Positions 41,611 through 48,746 of a stretch of 51,541 bases of DNA are shown here, piece by piece. Position 1 is the stretch's first letter. Every line of letters begins with the position of its first letter. Where the stretch lies: positions 1 to 51,541 of the forward strand of contig JAGNWJ010000008.1 of assembly GCA_017986065.1 (NCBI GenBank), written 5' to 3'. Below the pieces are notes generated by a model, which searched no databases, was not told the DNA's origin, and saw only the letters and a list, made by a program, of their open reading frames with translations. This DNA comes from Rhizobacter sp. GTDB lineage: Bacteria > Pseudomonadota > Gammaproteobacteria > Burkholderiales > Burkholderiaceae_C. The translations under genes were made by a program, and so were the position numbers.

Positions 41611-42397
41611 GAATTTAATTGCACTGCCCGCGTTCACCGACAACTACATCTGGCTGCTTCACGATGGCATCGACGCCGTCGTGATCGACCCGGGAGATTG
41701 TGCGCCGGTGCTTGCGGCCCTCGACCGCCTGAGGCTCCGGCTCGAAGCAATTCTAGTGACGCACCATCACGACGATCACGTGGGTGGGGTGACGGGCCTG
41801 CGGTCGCGCCTTCAGGGCTGCGTGTACGGTCCCGCCTTCGAGACGATGCCCGAGCCATGCACCCGCCTTCGTGGCGGCGAGACGGTGCGGGTGCTCGGAC
41901 TCGACTTCGATGTGATCGACGTGCCCGGGCACACTTCAGGCCACATTGCCTACTTCCACCAACCGAAGTCGCAGCCTGAGCCGCCCATTGAAGCGCCGCT
42001 GCTTTTCTGCGGTGACACGCTGTTTTCTGGGGGTTGCGGACGCCTCTTCGAAGGCACGCCAGCGCAGATGCACCACTCGCTGAGCGCGCTGGCGGCCCTG
42101 CCTGGCGACACGCGCGTGTGCTGCGCCCACGAGTACACGCTGGCCAACCTGAAGTTTGCCCAAGCGGTCGAGCCCGACAATGGTGATCTCGACCGATACA
42201 CCCGGTGGTGCGAACATCAGCGCGCTGCCGGCCTGCCCACCCTCCCCGGCCGCGTGGCCGATGAGCGTGCCATCAATCCCTTCCTGCGATGCGATGTGCC
42301 TGCGGTGATCGATGCGGCATGCCGACATGGCGCGCGAAGCGATCGACCGGCGGATGTGTTCGCGGCGCTGCGACTCTGGAAGAACGAATTCCGATGA
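41609..42397 (+). CDS. gloB: Hydroxyacylglutathione hydrolase (glyoxalase II)
   Basis: GloB hydrolyses S-lactoylglutathione to lactate and glutathione, the second step of methylglyoxal detoxification. The 262-residue metallo-beta-lactamase-fold protein starts [20 protein letters not shown] as in the family. The metal-binding motif THHHDDHVGG (residues 51-60) is intact, with VIDVPGHTSGHIAY, LLFCGDTLFSGGCGRLFEG and CCAHEYTLANLKFA. ATG 41609 overlaps the divergent methyltransferase start. TATACT (41587-41592) is a possible -10, leaving a very short leader. Its stop overlaps the mltD start (ATGA). Confidence 0.96.
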   Translation: MNLIALPAFTDNYIWLLHDGIDAVVIDPGDCAPVLAALDRLRLRLEAILVTHHHDDHVGGVTGLRSRLQGCVYGPAFETMPEPCTRLRGGETVRVLGLDFDVIDVPGHTSGHIAYFHQPKSQPEPPIEAPLLFCGDTLFSGGCGRLFEGTPAQMHHSLSALAALPGDTRVCCAHEYTLANLKFAQAVEPDNGDLDRYTRWCEHQRAAGLPTLPGRVADERAINPFLRCDVPAVIDAACRHGARSDRPADVFAALRLWKNEFR

Positions 42398-44028
42398 CCT
42401 GCAAGAACTTGCTTGCGCCCGCTGCGCGCAGGCTCACACTGGGCTTCGCGCTCGCGCTTGCCGGGTGGTGCGCCGGATCAGGCTGCGCCACGCACCCGGC
42501 AGGCCCTGCCTCGACAACCACCGCGGGCTCCGCTGGCACAGCGCCAGCGCCCGAGCTGCCGGCTCAACAGGCATCCGCCGCGGGTCAGGAAGCCGCGCCT
42601 CCCTCCTCACTGGCCGATGAGTCACCGCCGGCCGCGGCGGTTGACCCGATGCGTCCGGACATCAGCGTGAACCTTGACGATGCTGCCGCCCGGACCGACC
42701 TCTGGGCGCGAGTCCGTCGCGGCTTCGGCATGTCCGATCTGGACAACGATCTCGTGCGCGACAGGGAGCGCTGGTACGCCAGCCGGCCCGACTATGTCGA
42801 CCGCATGACGACGCGCGGCAGCCGCTACCTCTTCCACATCGTCGAGGAGCTGGAGTCACGCGGCATGCCCACGGAGTTGGCGCTGCTTCCATTCATCGAA
42901 AGCGCGTTCAACCCGCAGGCCATGTCGTCGGCCAAGGCTTCTGGCATGTGGCAGTTCATGCCTGCCACCGGTCGGGACTTCGCGCTCAAGCAGAACGTCT
43001 TTCGCGACGACCGGCGCGATGTGCTGGCCTCGACGCGCGCCGCCCTCGATTACCTGCAGCGTCTGCACGGCATGTTCGGCGACTGGCACCTGGCACTGGC
43101 CGCCTACAACTGGGGCGAAGGCAACGTGCAGCGCGCGATCGCCCGCAACGAGAAGGCCGGACGCCCCACCGACTATGCGAGCCTGAAGATGCCGGAGGAG
43201 ACGCGCTTCTACGTGCCCAAGCTTCAGGCCGTCAAGAACATCGTCTTGAATCCTCAGGCCTACTCGCTGACGCTGCCCGCGTTGGCCAACCACCCGTATT
43301 TTCTGGGTGTGGCGATCAAGCGCGACATTGACGTCGAACTGGCAGCACGTCTCGCGGGCATGTCGCTCGAAGACTTCAAGACGCTGAACCCGCAGATGAA
43401 CAAGCCGGTGATCCTGGCTGCCGGGACACCTCAGGTTCTGCTGCCGTACGACAACGCCAGTTCCTTCGTGCGCAAGCTCTCGGAGCACCGCGCACCGCTG
43501 GCGACCTGGACCGCCTGGGTCGCACCCAGGACGATGCGCCCGGAAGATGCCGCACGTCTGGTCGGCATGAGCGAATCGCAGCTTCGTGAGATCAACCGCA
43601 TCCCGCCGCGCATGCTGGTCAAGGCGGGATCGACCTTGCTCGTGCCGCGCAGCGAGCAGCGCCATGCCGATGTGGCTGGGCATGTCGCAGACAACGCGAC
43701 GATGCTGCTGGCACCAGACGTGCCGCCGCTGCGTCGCGTGGTCCTGAAGGCAGGCAAGGCCGATTCGGTAGCGAGTATCGCGAGGCGGTACCGAGTCGGG
43801 GCGGCGCAGGTCGCCCGATGGAACTCCGTGGGCACAGGCACGCGCTTCAAGCCCGGGGCGACGATCGTCGTCTACGAGGCCAGGCGCAACGCCGCTTCCT
43901 TGCGAGCAGCTACAGGGGGCAAGGCGAAGAAACCTGTATCGGTGACTGCTGCGGCCAAGAAGAAGTCCAGCAGGGTGGCACAGAAGAAGACCTCGACCCG
44001 CAAGGCAGTGCGGCTGGCCGCGGACTGA
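42394..44028 (+). CDS. mltD: Membrane-bound lytic murein transglycosylase D
   Basis: MltD cleaves peptidoglycan glycan strands, forming anhydromuramic ends. It has 544 residues from ATG 42394, which overlaps the gloB stop. A secretion signal (about 1-31) ends at a possible but non-canonical lipobox (GSGC, Cys31). A Pro/Ala-rich linker follows. The SLT domain has catalytic Glu169 (LALLPFIESAFNPQAMSS), ASGMWQFMPATGRDFAL and LALAAYNWGEGNVQRAI. Two LysM-like modules lie near the C-terminus (about 415-455 and 485-530), then a Lys/Ser/Thr-rich tail. The tail and linker make it longer than the E. coli protein (452). It ends base-to-base against the convergent MAPEG gene. Confidence 0.94.
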   Translation: MTCKNLLAPAARRLTLGFALALAGWCAGSGCATHPAGPASTTTAGSAGTAPAPELPAQQASAAGQEAAPPSSLADESPPAAAVDPMRPDISVNLDDAAARTDLWARVRRGFGMSDLDNDLVRDRERWYASRPDYVDRMTTRGSRYLFHIVEELESRGMPTELALLPFIESAFNPQAMSSAKASGMWQFMPATGRDFALKQNVFRDDRRDVLASTRAALDYLQRLHGMFGDWHLALAAYNWGEGNVQRAIARNEKAGRPTDYASLKMPEETRFYVPKLQAVKNIVLNPQAYSLTLPALANHPYFLGVAIKRDIDVELAARLAGMSLEDFKTLNPQMNKPVILAAGTPQVLLPYDNASSFVRKLSEHRAPLATWTAWVAPRTMRPEDAARLVGMSESQLREINRIPPRMLVKAGSTLLVPRSEQRHADVAGHVADNATMLLAPDVPPLRRVVLKAGKADSVASIARRYRVGAAQVARWNSVGTGTRFKPGATIVVYEARRNAASLRAATGGKAKKPVSVTAAAKKKSSRVAQKKTSTRKAVRLAAD

Positions 44029-44427
44029 TCAGACGCCCGAGAACAACAGCGCCACGTTGACGGCCAGCGCCGCAATCCATACCAGGCTGCGCAGCCCGGC
44101 GCGGTCGAGCACGTAGAGGGCCACGTAGGCGCTTCGAAGCAGGATGAAGCTCACCGCCAGCAGGTCCACGCGTTGCTGGGGCGCGCCGATCTGCTGTGCC
44201 CACAAGAGCGCGCCGATGAAGAAGGGCAGCGCCTCGAAACAGTTGGCCTGCGCCGCATTGGCGCGCTGGCGCCAGCCCTGCTGACGTGCGATCCATTCGC
44301 GCGGGTGACGGTTGTCGAAGCCGCCCTCGGACGGCGGCTTCGAGAACGTCCCCCACTTGGCGATGCCGGCAGACACGAGCGGCATCAGGGCCGCGACGAG
44401 GATGCACCAGGTGCTGACGTTCTTCAT
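44029..44427 (-). CDS. MAPEG-family membrane protein
   Basis: This is a 132-residue four-helix membrane protein of the MAPEG superfamily (eicosanoid and glutathione-metabolism-like proteins). The conserved stretch ARQQGWRQRANAAQANCFEA with PFFIGALLWAQ matches bacterial MAPEG members. Hydrophobic segments lie at about 5-25, 65-82, 88-106 and 112-130. It follows recR after 25 bases and is the last gene of dnaX-ybaB-recR-MAPEG. Its stop codon abuts the mltD stop (TGATCA covers both). Enzymatic activity is not established for most bacterial members. Confidence 0.88.
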   Translation of the reverse strand: MKNVSTWCILVAALMPLVSAGIAKWGTFSKPPSEGGFDNRHPREWIARQQGWRQRANAAQANCFEALPFFIGALLWAQQIGAPQQRVDLLAVSFILLRSAYVALYVLDRAGLRSLVWIAALAVNVALLFSGV

Positions 44428-44452
44428 GGCAGGTTGTTTCCCACGAACGGTT

Positions 44453-45040
44453 TCAACGGCGATCGATCAGCGCGTGCGCGATCGTGCCCAGGTCGACGTA
44501 CTCGAGTTCACTGCCCACTGGTACGCCGCGCGACAGCCTGGTCACCAGCAGACCCCGAGACTTCAGAATCTCGCTGACCGCATGCGCGGTGGCTTCACCT
44601 TCGGCGGTGAAATTGGTGGCGACGATCACCTCCTCGACGCCCCCTTCGGCAGCGCGGGTCAGCAGCGCCTGCAAGCCGATATCGCGCACGCCGATGCCGT
44701 CGAGCGGACTCAACCTGCCCATCAGCACGAAGTAGAAGCCGTCGTAGCTGCCGGTGCGCTCCATGGCAGCCTGATCGGCCGGCGTCTCGACCACGCACAG
44801 CAACCGGGCGTTGCGCCCGGTGTCGGCACAGATACCGCAGATCTCGCTTTCGGTAAAGGTGTGACAACGCGCGCAATGCCGGACATTCGCGACTGCAGCC
44901 TGCAGCGCCATCGCCAGGCGCTGGGCACCGGCTCGATCGTGCTGCAGCAGGTGCAACGCCATGCGTCGCGCCGACTTGTCGCCAACACCCGGCAACCGAC
45001 GCAACGCGTCGATCAGCGCAGCGAGCGCAGGCTCAGACAC
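44453..45040 (-). CDS. recR: Recombination mediator RecR
   Basis: RecR works with RecF and RecO to load RecA at gaps. It has 195 residues from GTG 45040 ([20 protein letters not shown]). An N-terminal helix-hairpin-helix ([17 protein letters not shown]) is followed by a four-Cys zinc finger ([18 protein letters not shown]), a TOPRIM domain ([38 protein letters not shown]) and the Walker-B-like ending ([19 protein letters not shown]). No strong ribosome-binding site is seen. It lies 39 bases after ybaB in the classical dnaX-ybaB-recR order. Confidence 0.97.
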   Translation of the reverse strand: MSEPALAALIDALRRLPGVGDKSARRMALHLLQHDRAGAQRLAMALQAAVANVRHCARCHTFTESEICGICADTGRNARLLCVVETPADQAAMERTGSYDGFYFVLMGRLSPLDGIGVRDIGLQALLTRAAEGGVEEVIVATNFTAEGEATAHAVSEILKSRGLLVTRLSRGVPVGSELEYVDLGTIAHALIDRR

Positions 45041-45079
45041 GCGCAGTCAGAAGCTGTGACGACACGCCCGAGGCATGGC

Positions 45080-45406
45080 TCAAAACGGGAACTTCATGCC
45101 GGGAGGCAGCGGCATGCCGGCGGTGAGCTTGCCCATCTTTTCCTGCGAGACCTCCTCGGCGCGTCGCAGACCATCGTTGAAGGCCGCAGCGACCAGGTCC
45201 TCGAGCATGTCCTTGTCATCGGCGAGCAGGCTGGGGTCGATCACGATGCGCTTCACGTCGTGCTTGCAGGTCATCGTGACCTTGACCAGGCCGGCGCCCG
45301 ACTGGCCCTCGACCTCGATCGTCGCGAGTTCTTCCTGAGCCTTCTTCAGGTTGTCCTGCATTGCCTGGGCCTGCTTCATCAAGCCGGCCAGTTGACCCTT
45401 CATCAT
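45080..45406 (-). CDS. ybaB: Nucleoid-associated protein YbaB/EbfC
   Basis: This is a 108-residue dimeric DNA-binding protein between dnaX and recR, as in most bacteria. It shows [20 protein letters not shown], the glycine-containing [20 protein letters not shown] strand pair, and [20 protein letters not shown]. Two adjacent ATG codons (45406 and 45403) can start it; the AAGGAG seven bases before 45406 favours the first. The Pro/Gly/Met-rich C-terminus ([11 protein letters not shown]) is typical. Confidence 0.95.
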   Translation of the reverse strand: MMKGQLAGLMKQAQAMQDNLKKAQEELATIEVEGQSGAGLVKVTMTCKHDVKRIVIDPSLLADDKDMLEDLVAAAFNDGLRRAEEVSQEKMGKLTAGMPLPPGMKFPF

Positions 45407-45449
45407 GGTGTTGTCTCCTTGGTGGAATTCGGTAGGGGTTCAGGTTGGT

Positions 45450-47342
45450 TCATTGGTAGCGAACCGAGCCCGGCACGATGCGCGCGCCGGCGTACTGCGT
45501 CATCAAAGCGCGCACGATCGGGTCGTCCTGGATGATCTGTTCGGCTTCGCGCTGGCGGCGCTCTCGTTCGGCCGTCATGCGCGACGCGGGCGTGTCGACC
45601 GCGGGTCCGGCCAGCACTTCGATGCGAACCGTCGTGCCGAGGTGCAGAGCCAGCGCAGCTTCGAGCTTTTCGCGCTGAGCAGCCGAACGCAAGGTCTCGC
45701 GCTCGACCTGCAGCACCCAGGTGGCAGGAGACTCGGTTTCGTCAATGCGCATGCACTGCGACTGCAGCGCCAGTTCGCGGGCCAACGCGACGATGCTGCC
45801 CGACTGAGACAGGGCCTGCACCACTTCGCTCCAGCGGTCGCCAAGATGCGCGTTGACCGGCACATCAGAAGGTGAAGTGCCGGACATGGCATCTGCCGGC
45901 AAGGCGGGCGCCTCGGTGGGCACATCGGAGATCGGCGCAGCGGCGGCTCCCGAAGCTGGCTCGACGGGGGGTGCTGCAACGCTGTCATCCCCCCACTCTG
46001 CATCGACCCAGGGCGGCGGGGTCGGCTCGGCAGCAACGGAGGTTGCGGCAGCAGCCGACGGGGTCGAACTGGAGTGAGCCGTTGCCACGGCGACAGAACG
46101 CGATTCGTGGCGCAGATCGCTGCGGCCAGAAGACGTGCTCGAGCTCGCGGCAGGCAACTCGCGTCGTGCTGAAGCCGCTGGCGCCGCAACTGCGGCCGCC
46201 GGCTGGTCACCTTCGTGCGTCGGGCGAACAGCGCGAGATCCGGAAGGTGGGCAGAACGCCAGCATGCGCAGCAGCACCATCACCAGACCGCTGTGCTCGT
46301 CGGGCGCCAGTTCCAGTTCGGCACGGCCGTGCAGCGCCATGCTGTAGAGCACCTGCGTCTCGTCGGCCGCCAGGCGCGGCGCCAGCCGGGTTGCAGCGAC
46401 AGCGTCGGCCTCGCTGGTATCGAGCGCATCCGGAACGGCCTGTGCCACCGCCATCTGCTGCAGCAGATCTGCCACCTCCGCGAGGGTGCCGGTCGCTGAC
46501 AAGCCCAGGCCGCGTAACGCGTCGGCCTGCGCCAGCAGTGCCGCACCATCGTGTTCCGCCAGCGCTTCGATCAGGCGGATCGCGTGGCTGCGGTCGACCG
46601 CACCCAGCATGTCGCGCACACCAGCTTCAAGCAGCGCGCCGCCGCCGAACGCGATGGCCTGATCGGTGACAGACAGCGCATCGCGCATCGAGCCGCGCGC
46701 CGCGCGGGCCAGCAGGCGCAGCGCACCGGGCTCGGCGGCGATACCTTCGGCAGCCAGCACTTTGGCGAGATGGTCTCGCAGGGTGCTCATGCCCATCGGA
46801 CGCAGATTGAACTGCAGGCAGCGTGACAACACCGTGGCCGGCACCTTCTGCGGGTCGGTGGTTGCCAGCACGAACTTCAGGTACTCGGGCGGCTCCTCCA
46901 GCGTCTTCAGCATCGCGTTGAACGCGGTGTTGGACAGCATGTGCACTTCGTCGATCATGTAGACCTTGAAGCGACCCACCACCGGTTTGTAGACGGCCTG
47001 ATCAAGCAGCGGCGTGATCTCCTCGACGCTGCGGTTGGAAGCGGCATCGAGTTCCATGTAGTCGACGAAGCGGCCTGCATCGATGTCACGGCAGGCACTG
47101 CAGACCCCACACGGGCTCGCGGTGATACCGCCGCGCCCGTCCGCGCCGGTGCAGTTGAGCGATTTGGCCAGGATGCGCGACACCGTCGTCTTGCCGACAC
47201 CGCGGGTGCCGGTGAACAGGTAGGCGTGGTGCAAACGGCCCTGCGTCAAAGCGTTCGAGAGCGCCTGCACCACGTGTTCCTGACCCACCAGGGCATCGAA
47301 ACTTCGTGGTCGGTATTTGCGGGCCAGCACCAGGTAACTCAT
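45450..47342 (-). CDS. dnaX: DNA polymerase III subunits tau/gamma DnaX
   Basis: DnaX is the clamp-loader ATPase that ties polymerase cores to the helicase. It has 630 residues. The AAA+ module has QEHVVQALSNAL, Walker A FTGTRGVGKTTVSRILAK, the zinc-binding cysteines (SPCGVCSACRDI), Walker B VYMIDEVHMLSN and sensor 1 FVLATTDPQKVPATVLSRC. A long Ala/Ser/Pro linker (about 380-480) leads to the tau-specific C-terminal domain (WSEVVQALSQSGSIVALARE). I see no run of A residues resembling the E. coli frameshift site, so a gamma form, if made, would need another mechanism. It is the first gene of dnaX-ybaB-recR-MAPEG and divergent from the PurM-like gene. Confidence 0.96.
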   Translation of the reverse strand: MSYLVLARKYRPRSFDALVGQEHVVQALSNALTQGRLHHAYLFTGTRGVGKTTVSRILAKSLNCTGADGRGGITASPCGVCSACRDIDAGRFVDYMELDAASNRSVEEITPLLDQAVYKPVVGRFKVYMIDEVHMLSNTAFNAMLKTLEEPPEYLKFVLATTDPQKVPATVLSRCLQFNLRPMGMSTLRDHLAKVLAAEGIAAEPGALRLLARAARGSMRDALSVTDQAIAFGGGALLEAGVRDMLGAVDRSHAIRLIEALAEHDGAALLAQADALRGLGLSATGTLAEVADLLQQMAVAQAVPDALDTSEADAVAATRLAPRLAADETQVLYSMALHGRAELELAPDEHSGLVMVLLRMLAFCPPSGSRAVRPTHEGDQPAAAVAAPAASARRELPAASSSTSSGRSDLRHESRSVAVATAHSSSTPSAAAATSVAAEPTPPPWVDAEWGDDSVAAPPVEPASGAAAAPISDVPTEAPALPADAMSGTSPSDVPVNAHLGDRWSEVVQALSQSGSIVALARELALQSQCMRIDETESPATWVLQVERETLRSAAQREKLEAALALHLGTTVRIEVLAGPAVDTPASRMTAERERRQREAEQIIQDDPIVRALMTQYAGARIVPGSVRYQ

Positions 47343-47395
47343 CGAACGATTCTAGTTGCCGGCCACCTTTCGGCCGCGTCGAGCGAGGGCTGCCG

Positions 47396-47401
47396 GATAA
47401 T
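47396..47401 (+). promoter_or_regulatory. Possible -10 element of the PurM-like gene
   Basis: GATAAT (five of six to TATAAT) lies 41 bases before ATG 47443 in the 100-base gap between divergent dnaX and this gene. No -35 is evident. Confidence 0.35.
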
Positions 47402-47442
47402 CGCAGCGCACTCACAGCCTCGCCAGCCGCGGCCCATCCCGA

Positions 47443-48582
47443 ATGTCCACGCCCACCTCCTCAGCGCCCGACCAGGGCACGCTCAGCTACGAACAATCGG
47501 GGGTCAACTACGACCTGATCGATCCCTTGAAGGTCACCGCACAGCGCGCCGCCGCCGCCACCGGCGCCCACCTGGCGGCACACGGATTCAGCGAGGTGAC
47601 CGCGTCGCGGGGCGAGTCGGCGTACGTGGTCGACGTCGGCCCGTTCTACCTGGCCAGCATCGTCGAATGTCTCGGCTCGAAGGCCCTGGTGGCCGACGAG
47701 ATGCAGCGGCTCACCGGCAAGAGCTACTACGACGCGATCGCGCAGGACACCATCGCGATGGCAATCAACGACCTGATCACCGTCGGTGCCACACCGCTGG
47801 TCGTGCAGGCTTACTGGGCAGCCGGCGGTTCCGACTGGTTCGCCGATGCGCAGCGGGCGCAGGCACTGGTGACGGGCTGGAAGGCCGCCTGCGATCGCTG
47901 CGGCGTGGCCTGGGGAGGCGGCGAAACGCCAGCACTGGCAGGCATCGTGGAAGCTGGCCGCATCGACCTCGCCGCCTCGTGCACCGGGCTGATCAAGCCG
48001 AAGGAACGACTGTCGGTCGGCGATCGCCTGGCACCGGGCGACGCGATCGTGCTGCTGGCCTCGAGCGGGATCCATGCCAATGGCCTGAGCCTCGCACGCA
48101 AGCTGGTCGAGCGACTGCCGCAGGGCTATCTGACACCGGTCGAGCCCGGGGTCTCCGCGCTGAGCTACGGCGATGCGCTGCTGGCGCCGACGGTTCTGTA
48201 CTCCCCGGTCACGGAGGCCTTGTACCGCGCCGGCATCACGCCGCGCTACTGCGCCAACATCACAGGCCACGGTTGGCGCAAGCTGTTGCGGCACCCAGCG
48301 CTGCACACCTACCGCATCCACTGCGTTCCAGACGTGCCGCCGGTTCTGAAATTCATCCAGCAGCACGCGCGACAGGACGACCTGGAGGCCTACAGCACCT
48401 TGAACATGGGCGCAGGATTCGCCCTTTTCGTTGCAGCCGATCAGGCCGAGCGCACCGTCGAGGTGGCCGAAGCCGAGGGCGTGCGCGCCTGGGTTGCCGG
48501 ACAGGTCGAAGCGGGACCGAAGCGACTGCTGATCGAGCCGCTCGGTCTCGAGTTCGGCGACGACGCGTTGCAGCTGCGCTGA
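47443..48582 (+). CDS. AIR synthase (PurM)-like protein with a degenerate signature
   Basis: This is a 379-residue member of the PurM/AIR synthase ATP-binding superfamily. True PurM makes aminoimidazole ribotide in purine synthesis. Family features include LSYEQSGVNYDLIDP, QDTIAMAINDLITVGATPLV, CGVAWGGGETPALAGIV, VLLASSGIHANGLSLARKLV, ITGHGWRKLLRHP and STLNMGAGFALFVA. The hallmark DGVGTK of canonical PurM is replaced by ECLGSK (residues 75-80). That fits a divergent PurM subfamily or a paralogue with another substrate. No other purine gene is in the window, and the next element is the SRP RNA. ATG 47443 lacks a ribosome-binding site. A standard purM elsewhere in the genome would argue for a different role. 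Confidence 0.8.
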   Translation: MSTPTSSAPDQGTLSYEQSGVNYDLIDPLKVTAQRAAAATGAHLAAHGFSEVTASRGESAYVVDVGPFYLASIVECLGSKALVADEMQRLTGKSYYDAIAQDTIAMAINDLITVGATPLVVQAYWAAGGSDWFADAQRAQALVTGWKAACDRCGVAWGGGETPALAGIVEAGRIDLAASCTGLIKPKERLSVGDRLAPGDAIVLLASSGIHANGLSLARKLVERLPQGYLTPVEPGVSALSYGDALLAPTVLYSPVTEALYRAGITPRYCANITGHGWRKLLRHPALHTYRIHCVPDVPPVLKFIQQHARQDDLEAYSTLNMGAGFALFVAADQAERTVEVAEAEGVRAWVAGQVEAGPKRLLIEPLGLEFGDDALQLR

Positions 48583-48614
48583 CCCTCCTGCCCGCCGGAC
48601 CAGCACCCGTCACC

Positions 48615-48620
48615 TACAAT
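48615..48620 (+). promoter_or_regulatory. -10 element of the SRP RNA promoter
   Basis: TACAAT lies eight bases before the predicted 5' end of the SRP RNA at 48628. No clear -35 is seen. Confidence 0.55.
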
Positions 48621-48627
48621 CGTCGTC

Positions 48628-48721
48628 GACGGGCCTCCCCGCATGGAAGCGCGGCCAACCGGGTCAGGTCGGGAACGAAGCAGCCCCAACCGTTGTGACC
48701 AGTGCCGGGGTCAGGCTCGTC
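48628..48721 (+). ncRNA. ffs: Signal recognition particle RNA (4.5S type)
   Basis: This is the RNA scaffold of SRP that binds Ffh and targets membrane proteins. The universally conserved tip is present: GGTCAGGTCGGGAACGAAGC followed by AGC and, on the other side, AGTGCCGGGGTC. The ends GACGGGCCT (48628-48636) and AGGCTCGTC (48713-48721) pair over nine bases with one G-U, setting the boundaries at about 94 bases. It lacks the Alu domain, as expected for a proteobacterium. It lies 45 bases after the PurM-like gene with its own -10 element and converges on the kinase gene. Confidence 0.95.
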
Positions 48722-48746
48722 ACCCCCGCGGGAATTCATGCCCCGC

